From positions 3,843,001-3,907,000 of the forward strand of contig NZ_CP157793.1 in the NCBI RefSeq assembly GCF_040110915.1: a stretch of DNA of 64,000 bases, written 5' to 3'. Position 1 is the first letter of the stretch; the number at the start of each line of letters is the position of its first letter. The translations under genes were made by a program, and so were the position numbers. This DNA comes from Stappia sp. (lineage in GTDB: Bacteria > Pseudomonadota > Alphaproteobacteria > Rhizobiales > Stappiaceae). The notes under the pieces were generated by a model, which ran no database searches, had not been told where the DNA came from, and saw nothing but the letters and a program-made list of their open reading frames with translations. This document shows, piece after piece, positions 26,529 to 36,010 of this stretch.

Positions 26529-29132
26529 TCAGTAGCTCCTGAGCAGGCGCTCCAGATAGTCGAGCTCGAGCATCGGACGGTCGGGATCGGAGAAGCGGCG
26601 ACGCAGTTCCTCCAGAATCCGGCGCGCCCGCTGCACGTCGATCTCGTCGGGCACGCGCACCCGCTCGCCGAAATCCGGACCTTCGTTGCGGCGCGGCCGC
26701 CCCAGCGGGTCCTCGTCGCGCGGGTTGCCCTGCCGCCCGGCCATGCCGGGGCCCTGGCCCTGGCCCTGGCCGAGCATCTGCTCTGCAAGCCCCTGCGCGC
26801 CCTGGCGAAGCGCCTCCAGCGCATTGCCCTGCTGGCCGACCGCCGCGCCGGGCTGGCCTTCGCCGAGACTGTCGCGGGCGTTGCCCATCTCCTCTCCGGC
26901 CCGGCCCAGATCGCCGTTCTGCGGCATGCCGTTTTCGGCCATCTGATCCATCAGCTGCTGAAGCTGTTCGCCGAGCTGGCCCTGCCCCTGCTGCAACTGC
27001 CGCAAGGCCTCGGCCAGTTGCTCCGGCGTCATCGGCTGGCCGTCTCCGGGCTGCTGGCCCGGCTGCTGCCCGCGCTGTTGCCCCTGCTGCTGGCCCGGCT
27101 GCTGCCCCGAGCGGTTGTCCTGATCGAAGCGGTTGGTGCGGTCCATCAGTTCCTGCTGGCGCTGGATCATCTCGCCAAGCTCGTTCAGGGCCTCCATCAT
27201 GTCCTGCGTCATGCCGTCGGGCATCATCTGCGGCCGCCCGGCCTGCAGGTTTTCCAGCATGCGCTGCATCTGGGCGAGAAGTTCGCGCGCCGCCTCGCGC
27301 GAGCCCTGTCGCGCCAGTTCCTCGATGCGCGACAGCATCTCGTCGAGATCCTGAGGCTGGAGGTTCTGCGCGTTCGGGTCCATCGGCTGCATCGCCTGCG
27401 GGTTCTGCCGCATCTGCTCGGCGAGCGCCTGGAAATACTCGTTCATCGCCTCGCGCAACTCCTGCGTCAGCCGCGCGATCTCCTCGTCCGAGGCGCCCTC
27501 CTCCAGCGCCCGGCGCAGCGCTTCCTGCGCGTCGCGCAAGGCCCGCTCCGCGAGCGACAGGTCGCCGTCCTCGATGGTGAGCGCGAGATCCCAGAGCAGG
27601 TCGACGACCTCGCGCAAGCCATCGTCGTCCTGCGCCGCGACGAGGCGGGCGCGCGCGAAATTCAGACCCAGATAGGTCTTGGCATCGTCGATGAAGCGCT
27701 CCGGCGCCAGCATCAGCGCGTCGAGCGCATCGACAACCCGCAGCTGGGCGTTGGCGTCGAGCGCCAGATCGCGCCGCTGCTCCACGATGGCGCGTGCCAG
27801 CGGCTTGGAAAAGCGGCGCTGCGGCAGCGTGAAGCGATGCGGGGTCGAGTAGCCGGCCTGACCGGCATGGTCGCGCGCCGACAGGATCAGGTCGACCTCG
27901 GAGCCCGCCCAGGGATGGCTGGTGAGATCGCGGATCGTTTCGGCCGCGCCGGTCTTCGTGTCGCCGCCCGGCAGCGACAGCGGAAAGCTCGGCGCCTCGA
28001 CGAGCGGCCGCGCCGGGCGGTCGTCGTCGAGCCCCAGGATGCGGACAGGGCGGATGTCGGCCGCGGCCGCCACCACGCCGTGATCGTCGCCGGTGAGATA
28101 ACCGAGCTTCAGCGCCCCGCTGATCTGTTCCTCCGGATCGTCGAGCAGGCGGATGGTCGGCGCCGCGTCCGGCTCCACGGCGATGCGCCAGCTTTCCAGC
28201 AACCGCCCGCCGTCGCGGATCTCGAGATCCGCGCTTTCGCGCAGCGTCGTCCGCAGGCTGCCCGGCCCGGCATCGGACGTCGCCATTTCAGGGTCGAGCG
28301 GAACCTCCGTCTCGCCGCGCACCAGCACCGCCGTCAGCGCCTCGACCCCTTGCGCGCGCACGATCAGTTCGCTGCCCTCCGGCGCTCCGACCGCCCTTGC
28401 CTCGTCGCGCAAGGCGCCGGCCTGACCGGTCAGAAAGATCGGCGCCCGCCCCGTGTAGACCGGCGGCGTGATCCAGGCATCGAGCCGCACGGGCGCGGCC
28501 GCGGCCCCCGGGTCCGCTCCGTCGAGGGGCGACAGGCGCTGCCAATGCCCGCCGGAGGCCGTGAAGAACCCGACCACGAGCAGGAGCGTCGCGACGACGC
28601 GCAGGCCGTAGGGATCGCGGCGGAAGGCATCGGGACGCGGCGTCCCCGCCTTGAGCGCGGCGAGCGCGGCACGCGCCCTCTCGCGGTGCGCCGCCCACAG
28701 CGCCCGGGTCAGCGGCGTGTCGCCCTCATCGAACAGTCGGTCTTCGAGCAGCACGAGCGGATGATGCGAAAGTCCGGTCTCGCGCTCGATCCGGGTGAGC
28801 GCCTCGGCCCGGGTCGGCCAGCGCAGACCCGCGAGCGGACGCCCCACATAAAGCGCGGCGACGAGAAACCCGAGCGCAAGCGGCGCCGACAGCCAGACCG
28901 GAAGCAGCGCCCACAGGCCGAGCCAGGAGAGGCCGACATAGAAGGCGATGACGATCAGAACGGAGTGCAGCGGCGGCCAGGCGCGTTCCCACGCAAGCGC
29001 TGCGGAGGCCCGCCACACGGCGCGCTCCAGCCCGGCGTGCCCGGCGGTCGACGCGGCATGCTCCGCCCCGCCGTCCTGCGACTGGCTGTTCGGGTTTCGG
29101 ACGGGATCGCCCGGCGGTGTCGCCTGGTTCAC
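26529..29132 (-). CDS. TIGR02302/DUF4175 family membrane protein
   Basis: Large alphaproteobacterial protein of unknown function, 867 residues. Three hydrophobic segments lie near residues 50-90 and 175-190, the rest being probably periplasmic. The middle holds beta-rich repeats (VRLDAWITPPVYTGRAPIFL). The last 300 residues are helical and Gln/Met/Gly-rich, with GQQPGQQQGQQRGQQ and runs such as GQGQGQGPGMAG. The GTG at 29130-29132 is preferred because GGAGG lies eight bases upstream. It belongs to the leftward argH-lptM-lysA-TIGR02302 order common in Rhizobiales. Confidence 0.82.
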   Translation of the reverse strand: MNQATPPGDPVRNPNSQSQDGGAEHAASTAGHAGLERAVWRASAALAWERAWPPLHSVLIVIAFYVGLSWLGLWALLPVWLSAPLALGFLVAALYVGRPLAGLRWPTRAEALTRIERETGLSHHPLVLLEDRLFDEGDTPLTRALWAAHRERARAALAALKAGTPRPDAFRRDPYGLRVVATLLLVVGFFTASGGHWQRLSPLDGADPGAAAAPVRLDAWITPPVYTGRAPIFLTGQAGALRDEARAVGAPEGSELIVRAQGVEALTAVLVRGETEVPLDPEMATSDAGPGSLRTTLRESADLEIRDGGRLLESWRIAVEPDAAPTIRLLDDPEEQISGALKLGYLTGDDHGVVAAAADIRPVRILGLDDDRPARPLVEAPSFPLSLPGGDTKTGAAETIRDLTSHPWAGSEVDLILSARDHAGQAGYSTPHRFTLPQRRFSKPLARAIVEQRRDLALDANAQLRVVDALDALMLAPERFIDDAKTYLGLNFARARLVAAQDDDGLREVVDLLWDLALTIEDGDLSLAERALRDAQEALRRALEEGASDEEIARLTQELREAMNEYFQALAEQMRQNPQAMQPMDPNAQNLQPQDLDEMLSRIEELARQGSREAARELLAQMQRMLENLQAGRPQMMPDGMTQDMMEALNELGEMIQRQQELMDRTNRFDQDNRSGQQPGQQQGQQRGQQPGQQPGDGQPMTPEQLAEALRQLQQGQGQLGEQLQQLMDQMAENGMPQNGDLGRAGEEMGNARDSLGEGQPGAAVGQQGNALEALRQGAQGLAEQMLGQGQGQGPGMAGRQGNPRDEDPLGRPRRNEGPDFGERVRVPDEIDVQRARRILEELRRRFSDPDRPMLELDYLERLLRSY

Positions 29133-29241
29133 GTGCCTTGCCTCCACGGATCACCCGATCCGGTTGTCCGCCCCCGTTGTCCTTAGGGTGGGGCGTTTCG
29201 CCCGGCTTGGCAAGGCGTCGCGACGCACGGACCCCGCGAGG

Positions 29242-30516
29242 TCAGTCCCCGGCGAGCCACGCGGGCAGGACATCGGCGCCGATAAGGTCCTCGTAGCGCG
29301 GACGCGGGCGCACCACCGCGAAGCGGTTCCCGTCGACCAGAACCTCCGGAATCAGGAGCCGGGTGTTGTAGGTGCAGGCCTGCACCGCCCCATAGGCGCC
29401 GGCGGAAAACACGGCCAGCCTGTCGCCGGCCTTCACGCGCGGCATCTCCCGGTCGTGGCCGAGATAGTCGCCCGTCTCGCACACCGGCCCGACGATATCG
29501 GCCAGCATGCGCGGATGGTCGGCACCGGGACGGTCGACGGGGCGGATCTCGTGATAGGCGTCGTACAGCGTCGGCCGGATCAGATCGTTCATCGCCGCAT
29601 CGACGATGACGAAGGTCTTGTCGGCCCCCTCCTTCACGTAGATCACCTCCGTGACGAGGATCCCGGCGTTGCCGGCGATCATCCGGCCTGGCTCGAAAAT
29701 CACCTTGCACTCAAGCGGTTCGACGTGCTTGCGGACCACCTCGGCATAGGCTTCCGGGTGCGGCGGCGGCTCGTTGTTGTCGCGGTAGGGAATGCCGAGC
29801 CCGCCGCCGAGATCGACGTGGTCGATTGCGTGTCCGTCGGCGCGCAGCTCCGCGATCAGCCCGCCGAGGCGGGAGAAGGCCGCGTCGAAGGGCTCCAGCT
29901 CGGTGATCTGCGAGCCGATGTGCATGTCGATGCCGGACACCTCGATGCCCGGAAGCGCGGCGGCCTCCGCGTAGATTGCCCGCGCCCGGCCCCAGGGAAT
30001 GCCGAACTTGTTCTCCGCCTTGCCGGTCGCGATCTTGGCGTGGGTGCGCGCATCCACGTCCGGATTGATCCTGAGCGACACCCGCGCGGTCATCCCCTTT
30101 TCCGTCGCCACCCGCGACAGCTGCACAAGTTCCGGCTCGCTTTCGACGTTGAAGCACAAAATGCCCTCGTCGAGCGCATGGGCCTGTTCGGCTTCGGTCT
30201 TGCCGACGCCGGAAAACAGGATGCGGTCGGCCGGCACGCCGGCGGCGCGCGCCCGGCGCAATTCGCCCTCCGACACCACGTCCATGCCGGCGCCGAGCCG
30301 GGCCAGCGTGGTCAGCACCGCCTGGTTGGAATTGGCCTTCATGGCGTAGGCCACGAGCGTCGGAATGCCCTTGAAGGCCTCCGCGAAGACCTTGTAGTGA
30401 CGCGTGAGCGTCGCCGTCGAATAGCAGTAGAACGGCGTGCCGACGGCCGCCGCAATCTCAGCGATCGGCACGTCCTCGGCATGGAGCCGGTCGTTCACAT
30501 AGTCGAAATGATGCAC
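29242..30516 (-). CDS. lysA: Diaminopimelate decarboxylase
   Basis: PLP enzyme making lysine from meso-diaminopimelate. The 424 residues begin at a GTG (30514-30516; VHHFDYVNDRLHAEDV) with AGGA about ten bases upstream. The PLP lysine is Lys60 in AYAMKANSN. FSGVGKTEAEQ, INPDVDARTHAKIATGK, FGIPW, DLGGGLGIPY, FEPGRMIAGNAG and CETGDYLG follow in the family order. A fold III decarboxylase for DAP is favoured over ODC types by these motifs. The gene lies between lptM and TIGR02302. Confidence 0.95.
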   Translation of the reverse strand: MHHFDYVNDRLHAEDVPIAEIAAAVGTPFYCYSTATLTRHYKVFAEAFKGIPTLVAYAMKANSNQAVLTTLARLGAGMDVVSEGELRRARAAGVPADRILFSGVGKTEAEQAHALDEGILCFNVESEPELVQLSRVATEKGMTARVSLRINPDVDARTHAKIATGKAENKFGIPWGRARAIYAEAAALPGIEVSGIDMHIGSQITELEPFDAAFSRLGGLIAELRADGHAIDHVDLGGGLGIPYRDNNEPPPHPEAYAEVVRKHVEPLECKVIFEPGRMIAGNAGILVTEVIYVKEGADKTFVIVDAAMNDLIRPTLYDAYHEIRPVDRPGADHPRMLADIVGPVCETGDYLGHDREMPRVKAGDRLAVFSAGAYGAVQACTYNTRLLIPEVLVDGNRFAVVRPRPRYEDLIGADVLPAWLAGD

Positions 30517-30628
30517 GGATCGCGGTCCTGGTTGGGAGTCTTGCCGGGCGGGGCCGGTGACGGCGCAGCCTGTGGCGCACATGGTCCGCCGGCCCCGCGC
30601 CGGCAAGCGTCAGAGGGGCCGGAAAGCT

Positions 30629-30862
30629 TCAGATGAGAATATCGAGCGCGATGGGCGCATCGTTTCCGGCCGCGGCCGGCGCCGAGGCCGCGCCGCCCTG
30701 CGTCTCGACGGCGCCCGGCCCGCCCGCCGGGTCGACGGCCGCCGGACTGTCGAGCGCGCCGCGCCGGCCGCAGCCGGCAAGCGACAGCGCCAGAACGCCC
30801 GCCAGAACCGTCGCAAGCACAAGACCGCGCCGCGCGGTGGGCCAGATCACTGCGTTCGCCAT
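30629..30862 (-). CDS. lptM: LptM-like small lipoprotein
   Basis: A 77-residue lipoprotein: hydrophobic signal, lipobox LAGC with Cys31, then the family-typical CGRRGALDSP. The rest is Ala/Pro/Gly-rich and ends IALDILI. LptM (YifL) assists formation of disulfides in LptD during LPS translocon assembly in E. coli. The identity is based on the motif after the Cys and on its conserved place between argH and lysA. The ATG at 30860-30862 matches the signal-peptide start. Confidence 0.78.
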   Translation of the reverse strand: MANAVIWPTARRGLVLATVLAGVLALSLAGCGRRGALDSPAAVDPAGGPGAVETQGGAASAPAAAGNDAPIALDILI

Positions 30863-30950
30863 GATGCGCGCATCTCCTTCAACACCCCGTGCCGCGAGCC
30901 GCGGCCATGGGGTTTTCCTCGCATGGCCCGCGCGGCACCGCAAGGCCCGC

Positions 30951-32366
30951 TCACGCCGTCGCCGACCGGCCCTCGCGCGCCGCCTCGCGCTCCAGCGCCT
31001 TCAGCCACTTGCGCGCCTGCTTGCGGACATTGGCCGGGGCAGTGCCGCCGAGGCTGACGCGCGAGCGCACCGACTTGTCGACCGAGAGCACCGAGAACAC
31101 GTCCTCGGTGATGCGCGGCTCGATCGCCTGCAGATCGGCGAGCGGCAGACGGTGCAGCGTCAGGTTCTTCTGCACCGCGAGCGCCACGACCCGGCCGGTC
31201 ACATGGTGCGCGTCGCGGAACGGCATGCCGAGCACCCGCACCAGCCAGTCGGCGAGATCGGTGGCGGTCGAATAGCCCGAGCCGGCCGCCTGTTTCATCG
31301 CCTTCTGGTTCACCGTCAGATCGCCGATCATGCCGGTCATCGCCGCAAGCGCCAGCGACAGGTTCGGCAGGGCGTCGAAGGCCTGCTCCTTGTCTTCCTG
31401 CATGTCCTTGGAATAGGCCAGCGGCAGGCCCTTCATCATCACGAGCAGCGCGGTCTGCGCACCGTAGATGCGCCCGGTCTTGGCCCGCACCAGTTCGGCC
31501 GCGTCCGGGTTCTTCTTCTGCGGCATGATCGAGGAGCCGGTCGAGAACCTGTCCGACAGGGTGACGAAGCCGAACTGCGCGGAACACCAGATGACGATTT
31601 CCTCGGCCAGACGCGACAGATGCATCGAGGCGATGGCCGCCGCCGACACCGCTTCCAGCACGAAATCGCGATCCGACACCGCGTCGAGCGAATTGGCCGT
31701 CGGGCGGTCGAAGCCGAGTGCGGCCGCGGTCATCTCCCGGTCGATGGGAAACGACGTGCCGGCCAGCGCCGCGGAGCCGAGCGGGCATTCGTTCATGCGC
31801 GCGCGCGCATCGCGCATCCGGCTCCGGTCGCGGGCGAACATCTCCACATAGGCCATCAGGTGATGGCCGAAGGTGACCGGCTGCGCCGACTGCAGATGGG
31901 TGAAGCCCGGCATCACCGTGCCGGCGTGTTCCAAGGCGCGCTCGCTCAGCACGCGGATCAGATCGGTGAACTGCCCGTCGAGCGCATCCAGCGTGTCGCG
32001 CACCCACATGCGGAAGTCGGTCGCCACCTGATCGTTGCGCGAGCGCGCCGTGTGCAGGCGCCCGGCGGCGGGGCCGATCAGCTCGGCCAGCCGGGCCTCG
32101 ATGTTCATGTGGATGTCCTCGAGCGCCCGGGAGAAGGTGAACTCCCCCGCCTCGATTTCTGACCGGATCGTGTCTAGACCGTGAGCGATCGTCTCGGCAT
32201 CCTCGGCGGCGACGATATCGCACGCCGCGAGCATGCGGACATGCGCCTGCGAACCCGCTATATCCTGCCGGTACAGCTTGCGATCGTAGTCGATGGAGGC
32301 ATTGATCTCCTCCATGATGGCGTCCGGTCCTTCCGCGAACCGGCCTCCCCACATGCGATTGCTCAT
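30951..32366 (-). CDS. argH: Argininosuccinate lyase
   Basis: Last step of arginine synthesis, cleaving argininosuccinate to arginine and fumarate. The 471 residues include [11 protein letters not shown], the helix with [28 protein letters not shown], and the fumarase-superfamily signature [12 protein letters not shown] with the catalytic Ser loop. Two ATGs six bases apart are possible (32366 and 32372). The inner one has a better-spaced GGGGG. It is transcribed away from the tlpA-like gene across a 44-bp gap. Confidence 0.95.
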   Translation of the reverse strand: MSNRMWGGRFAEGPDAIMEEINASIDYDRKLYRQDIAGSQAHVRMLAACDIVAAEDAETIAHGLDTIRSEIEAGEFTFSRALEDIHMNIEARLAELIGPAAGRLHTARSRNDQVATDFRMWVRDTLDALDGQFTDLIRVLSERALEHAGTVMPGFTHLQSAQPVTFGHHLMAYVEMFARDRSRMRDARARMNECPLGSAALAGTSFPIDREMTAAALGFDRPTANSLDAVSDRDFVLEAVSAAAIASMHLSRLAEEIVIWCSAQFGFVTLSDRFSTGSSIMPQKKNPDAAELVRAKTGRIYGAQTALLVMMKGLPLAYSKDMQEDKEQAFDALPNLSLALAAMTGMIGDLTVNQKAMKQAAGSGYSTATDLADWLVRVLGMPFRDAHHVTGRVVALAVQKNLTLHRLPLADLQAIEPRITEDVFSVLSVDKSVRSRVSLGGTAPANVRKQARKWLKALEREAAREGRSATA

Positions 32367-32410
32367 GAACATGCCCCCGTGGCGCCCTGAATGGACGGAT
32401 GAGAAACGAA

Positions 32411-33067
32411 ATGACCGATGGACAGCAGCCCCGGCGAAACCGCCCGATCGTCTTCGTCGCGCTTGGGCTGGCCGCACTCGTGGCAGGACTGGCGGCGGTA
32501 TACGTGATCGGCGGGTCGAATGGCAACCGGGAGCAGGCCGCGAGCTGCCAGCCGGCCCTCGAGCTGGCCGAGACGCTCCGCCCGAAGGTCACCGGCGAGG
32601 TGGCCGCCTTCCTGCCGGCGAGCGATCCGCTGTCGATGGCCGATCTCGCCTTCGTCGACGACGACGGCGAGGCGCGCACGCTGGCCGATTTCGCGGGCCG
32701 CACGGTGCTGGTCAATCTCTGGGCGACCTGGTGCGCCCCCTGCCGCAAGGAAATGCCCGCGCTCGACGAACTGCAGGCCGAACTCGGCGGCGCGGATTTC
32801 GAGGTCGTGACCGTCAGCGTGGATCGCGGCTCCGATGAAAAGCCCAAGACCTTTCTGAACGAGATCGGCGTGGAGCATCTCGCCTTCTATCACGACCCCT
32901 CGATGCAGATCTTCCAGACGGTGCGCTCGCGCGGCCGCGCGCCCGGCCTGCCCTCCACGCTGCTGATCGACGGCGCGGGCTGCGAGATCGGCACGCTGAT
33001 GGGCCCGGCCGAATGGGCGAGCGACGACGCGCTCGCGCTCGTGCGGGCCGCCCTCGGGCGCGAGTAA
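32411..33067 (+). CDS. tlpA: TlpA-like thiol:disulfide interchange protein
   Basis: Membrane-anchored periplasmic thioredoxin, 218 residues. One N-terminal helix (about residues 12-34) anchors a thioredoxin fold with the active site WCAPC (Cys108 and Cys111) and cis-Pro in GLPSTLLID. TlpA-type proteins reduce cytochrome-oxidase copper-site cysteines or other periplasmic thiols. The frame also opens at an ATG at 32399. The pairing with argH (divergent) is common in Rhizobiales. The partner protein is not shown here. Confidence 0.85.
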   Translation: MTDGQQPRRNRPIVFVALGLAALVAGLAAVYVIGGSNGNREQAASCQPALELAETLRPKVTGEVAAFLPASDPLSMADLAFVDDDGEARTLADFAGRTVLVNLWATWCAPCRKEMPALDELQAELGGADFEVVTVSVDRGSDEKPKTFLNEIGVEHLAFYHDPSMQIFQTVRSRGRAPGLPSTLLIDGAGCEIGTLMGPAEWASDDALALVRAALGRE

Positions 33068-33095
33068 CGGGGAAAGCAAGCGCGGGAAAGGCCGC

Positions 33096-33302
33096 TCAGA
33101 CGGAGACGTCGACGGCCCCGCCGACCCCCGGCGCGGTCGGCGCTTTGCCGGAGCCGGCGGCGGCGGCCGCATCGGCGTTTTGTTCCAGCATGGCGACAAT
33201 CCCGGCCTCGGCCGCGGCGTTCTGCTTGAGGAACGTCGTGGCGAGCGTCGTCTGCATCTGCGCCTGATTGGCGGCGACCATCGCGCCGGCAACGCTGGAC
33301 AT
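33096..33302 (-). CDS. YjfB-family putative motility protein
   Basis: A 68-residue protein: SVAGAMVAANQAQMQTTLAT-like helix, then FLKQNAAAEAGIVAMLEQ, and a Gly/Pro-rich end. This matches the small YjfB 'putative motility protein' family seen in flagellated bacteria, whose biochemical role is unknown. AGGAG lies six bases before the ATG. A perfect CtrA box lies 44-59 bp upstream in the same orientation, and CtrA commonly drives flagellar genes. No other flagellar gene lies in the window. Confidence 0.65.
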   Translation of the reverse strand: MSSVAGAMVAANQAQMQTTLATTFLKQNAAAEAGIVAMLEQNADAAAAAGSGKAPTAPGVGGAVDVSV

Positions 33303-33345
33303 GGGGGATCTCCTTGTGAGCGAGACCCACGCTGACAGCCCGGCG

Positions 33346-33361
33346 TTAAGACCGGGTTAAG
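33346..33361 (-). promoter_or_regulatory. Perfect CtrA box upstream of YjfB-type gene
   Basis: Plus strand TTAAGACCGGGTTAA (33346-33360). On the minus strand this reads TTAACCCGGTCTTAAC, which is TTAA-N7-TTAAC. It lies 44 bp upstream of the ATG at 33302 in the promoter of the small motility gene, and it overlaps the stop codon of the leftward acyl-CoA synthetase (33357-33359). Confidence 0.65.
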
Positions 33362-34850
33362 CCTGCTTGAGCGCCTGACGCCGCAATTTGCCCGAGGCCG
33401 TGCGCGGCAACTCGGTCACGAAGCGATAGACCTTCGGCCGCTTGTACTCCGCCAGATGCGCGGCGGCATGGGTCGCGAGCGCCGTCTCGTCGCCGGTTGC
33501 GCCCTCGCGCGGAATCACGAAGGCCGTGATCAGGCGCACGCCCTCGCGCACGGCCACATCGGTCACCGCCACGTCCTGAACGTCCGGATGCAGGGCCAGC
33601 GCGTGCTCCACCTCCTGCGGCGCGACGCGGTAGCCGAAGGCGTTCATGACGTCGTCGTTGCGCCCGCCGTACCAGACGTAGCCGTCGGCATCGAGCGATG
33701 CCCGGTCGCCGGTCACGAACCAGTCGCCGCGAAAGGCGGCGGCGGTGTCCGTCGGCCGGTTCCAGTAGCCGAGCATCAGCCCGGGATCGCTGCGATGAAC
33801 CGCAAGCAGCCCCGTCTCGCCGACCGCCAGCGGCGTGGCGTCGGAGCCGTCCGGATCGAGGATGGCGATCCGCCGGCCGGGCTGGGCGCGGCCCGGGCTG
33901 CCGGGTCGCGTCGGCGTCTGCGGACCGCTCGACACATAGGTCGAGATCTCGCTCATGCCGAGCGCCTCGTAGAGCGGACGGCCGCTGGCGGCCGTCCAGG
34001 CCGCGTGCAGCGCCGGATCGAGGGCTTCGCCGGCGGTCAGCGCGTGCCGCAGCGTCGGAAAGCTCTCGGGCGTCACGGACGCATATTTGAGAATGCGGCG
34101 GTAGAGGCTCGGCACGGCGGCGAAATGGGTCGCGCGGCTTGCCGCGATCAGCTCCGGCCAGACATGGGGATCGCGCGGCCCGTCGTAGACGAGGCTCGTC
34201 GCGCCCGCCATCCACGGGTCCATCAGCCCGACGCCGAGCGTGTAGGTCCAGTTGAAGGCCCCGGCATGCAGCAGCCGGTCGCCGGGGCGAAGTCCGGACC
34301 AGCCGACGACCATCGGTTCGCGCCCGCGCGCCGCGCGATGGGCGTGCAGGACGCCCTTCGGCCGGCCGCTCGTGCCCGAGGTATAGACGAGAAAGGCCGG
34401 CGCCTCGTCGTCCATCGGCATCCAGGGCGCGGGCTGCGCGCGTTTCAGCCGGGCGAGCGTCTCCGGCCCGCCGAGCCGGGCGCCGCCCGGATCGGCCGGC
34501 AGCCCCGTGACACCGTCATGCAGGATGAGCGCCGGCGTGCAATCGGCAACCAGCACGTCGCATTCGTCGGCGGTCAGCATGGCCGAGGTCGGCACCGGCA
34601 CCAGACCGGCGGCAATGGCGCCGAAGAAGGCGAGCGGAAAGTCGCTGGTATGCCCGAGGCGCAACAGCACCCGGTCGCCGGGGGCGAGCCCCTCGGCCCG
34701 AAACCCCGCTGCGATCCGCCGGATCGCCTCCGACAGATCGGCGAAGCTCCAGGTCTCGCGCACCGCTGCATCGGGTCCGAGCACAACGAGCGCGGCGCGC
34801 TCCGGCGCGCTCTCCGCGGGACGCAGGCAGGTTGCGGCGAGATTCGCCAT
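33357..34850 (-). CDS. Acyl-CoA synthetase (AMP-forming)
   Basis: Adenylate-forming ligase that activates a carboxylic acid to its CoA thioester. The 497 residues have the P-loop YTSGTSGRPKGVLHAHR (about 162-178), GMSEIS, DWFVTGDRA and the hinge GGRNDDVMNAFGYRV, ending with PRTASGKLRRQALKQ whose Lys is catalytic in the first half reaction. Sequence resembles the benzoate/acyl-CoA ligase group, but the substrate is not deducible. It lies 15 bp after 3-hydroxybutyryl-CoA dehydrogenase, reading leftward, so one operon for acyl-CoA metabolism is likely. Confidence 0.87.
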   Translation of the reverse strand: MANLAATCLRPAESAPERAALVVLGPDAAVRETWSFADLSEAIRRIAAGFRAEGLAPGDRVLLRLGHTSDFPLAFFGAIAAGLVPVPTSAMLTADECDVLVADCTPALILHDGVTGLPADPGGARLGGPETLARLKRAQPAPWMPMDDEAPAFLVYTSGTSGRPKGVLHAHRAARGREPMVVGWSGLRPGDRLLHAGAFNWTYTLGVGLMDPWMAGATSLVYDGPRDPHVWPELIAASRATHFAAVPSLYRRILKYASVTPESFPTLRHALTAGEALDPALHAAWTAASGRPLYEALGMSEISTYVSSGPQTPTRPGSPGRAQPGRRIAILDPDGSDATPLAVGETGLLAVHRSDPGLMLGYWNRPTDTAAAFRGDWFVTGDRASLDADGYVWYGGRNDDVMNAFGYRVAPQEVEHALALHPDVQDVAVTDVAVREGVRLITAFVIPREGATGDETALATHAAAHLAEYKRPKVYRFVTELPRTASGKLRRQALKQA

Positions 34851-34865
34851 GGCCGGGAACGCGCC

Positions 34866-35747
34866 TCAGCGCGTGGGGACGGGCGTCTCGCCGCGATAGT
34901 CGTAGAAGCCGCGCTGGGTCTTGCGACCGAGCCAGCCCGCCTCGACGTATTTCACGAGCAGCGGACAGGGCCGGTACTTGCTGTCGGCAAGGCCCTCGTA
35001 GAGCACCTGCATGATCGACAGGCAGGTGTCGAGGCCGATGAAGTCGGCGAGCTGCAGCGGGCCCATCGGATGGTTGGCGCCGAGCTTCATCGCCGTGTCG
35101 ATGGCCTCCACCGAGCCGACGCCCTCGTAGAGCGTGTAGATCGCCTCGTTGATCATCGGCAGAAGGATGCGGTTGACCATGAAGGCCGGGAAGTCCTCGG
35201 CGACCGCGATGGTCTTGCCAAGCGTCTTGGTGAAGGCCTTGGACGCCTCGAAGGTCTCGTCCTCGGTGGCGATGCCGCGCACCAGCTCCACCAGTTCCAT
35301 CAGCGGAACCGGGTTCATGAAGTGGATGCCGATGAAGCGTTCGGGACGGTCGGTCGAGGCGGCCAGCCGGGTGATGGAGATCGACGAGGTGTTGGTCGCC
35401 AGAATGGCTTCCGGCTTCAGGAGCGGACAGAGCTGGCTGAAGATCTTGCGCTTGACCTGCTCGTTCTCCACCGCCGATTCGATAATGAGATCGACATCGG
35501 AAAGCTGGTCGATGCTGTCGGCGCCCCGCAGCCGCGACAGTGCCTCGGAGCGCTGCTCCTCGGTGATCAGGCCCTTGGAGACCTGCCGGGCCATGTTGCC
35601 GTTGATCGAGGCGAGGCCCGACTGGACCCGCTCCGTCGAAACGTCATTGAGCGCCACGTCGTAGCCCGCGACCGCGCAGACATGCGCGATGCCACTGCCC
35701 ATCTGGCCAGCGCCGATCACCCCGACCTTCTTGATCTCGACCACCAT
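34866..35747 (-). CDS. hbdA: 3-Hydroxybutyryl-CoA dehydrogenase
   Basis: NAD(P)-linked oxidation of 3-hydroxyacyl-CoA to 3-oxoacyl-CoA. The 293 residues carry the Rossmann motif VGVIGAGQMGSGIAHV at the N-terminus, ESAVENEQVKR, FIGIHFMNPVPLMELVE with the catalytic His, then FPAFMVNRILLPMINEA and GANHPMGPLQLADFIGLD. Length and motifs fit the single-domain HBD type. It follows etfBA in the same direction, a conserved group in Rhizobiales, but a strong terminator separates them. Confidence 0.93.
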   Translation of the reverse strand: MVVEIKKVGVIGAGQMGSGIAHVCAVAGYDVALNDVSTERVQSGLASINGNMARQVSKGLITEEQRSEALSRLRGADSIDQLSDVDLIIESAVENEQVKRKIFSQLCPLLKPEAILATNTSSISITRLAASTDRPERFIGIHFMNPVPLMELVELVRGIATEDETFEASKAFTKTLGKTIAVAEDFPAFMVNRILLPMINEAIYTLYEGVGSVEAIDTAMKLGANHPMGPLQLADFIGLDTCLSIMQVLYEGLADSKYRPCPLLVKYVEAGWLGRKTQRGFYDYRGETPVPTR

Positions 35748-35945
35748 CGTCCGTTCCGATTTCGATTGCGCGCAGCAGGCCTGCGCCTAAGGAAAAATGA
35801 GTGCGCTATTCATCGCAACTTCCCGGTCCCGCCGCAAGAGGCCCGACTGCAAAGAGCGCCCGGGCGGACACCGTGGTTGCGTTTTCGCGCGGTTCCGCCG
35901 GCAGGCGCCCTCCCCCGAAGGCGGCGCGCGCCGGCATGTCAGACA

Positions 35946-35973
35946 AAAGGGCCCGTCTCGCGACGGGCCCTTT
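35946..35973 (-). terminator. Rho-independent terminator after etfA
   Basis: AAAGGGCCCGTC (35946-35957) and GACGGGCCCTTT (35962-35973) form a perfect 12-bp stem with loop TCGC. On the minus strand it is followed by TTTTGTC, 38 bp past the etfA stop. It would separate etfBA transcripts from the dehydrogenase gene. Confidence 0.88.
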
Positions 35974-36010
35974 CCAGACGCGTTGAGCGCCGCGGATCGT
36001 CGCCCGGCGC

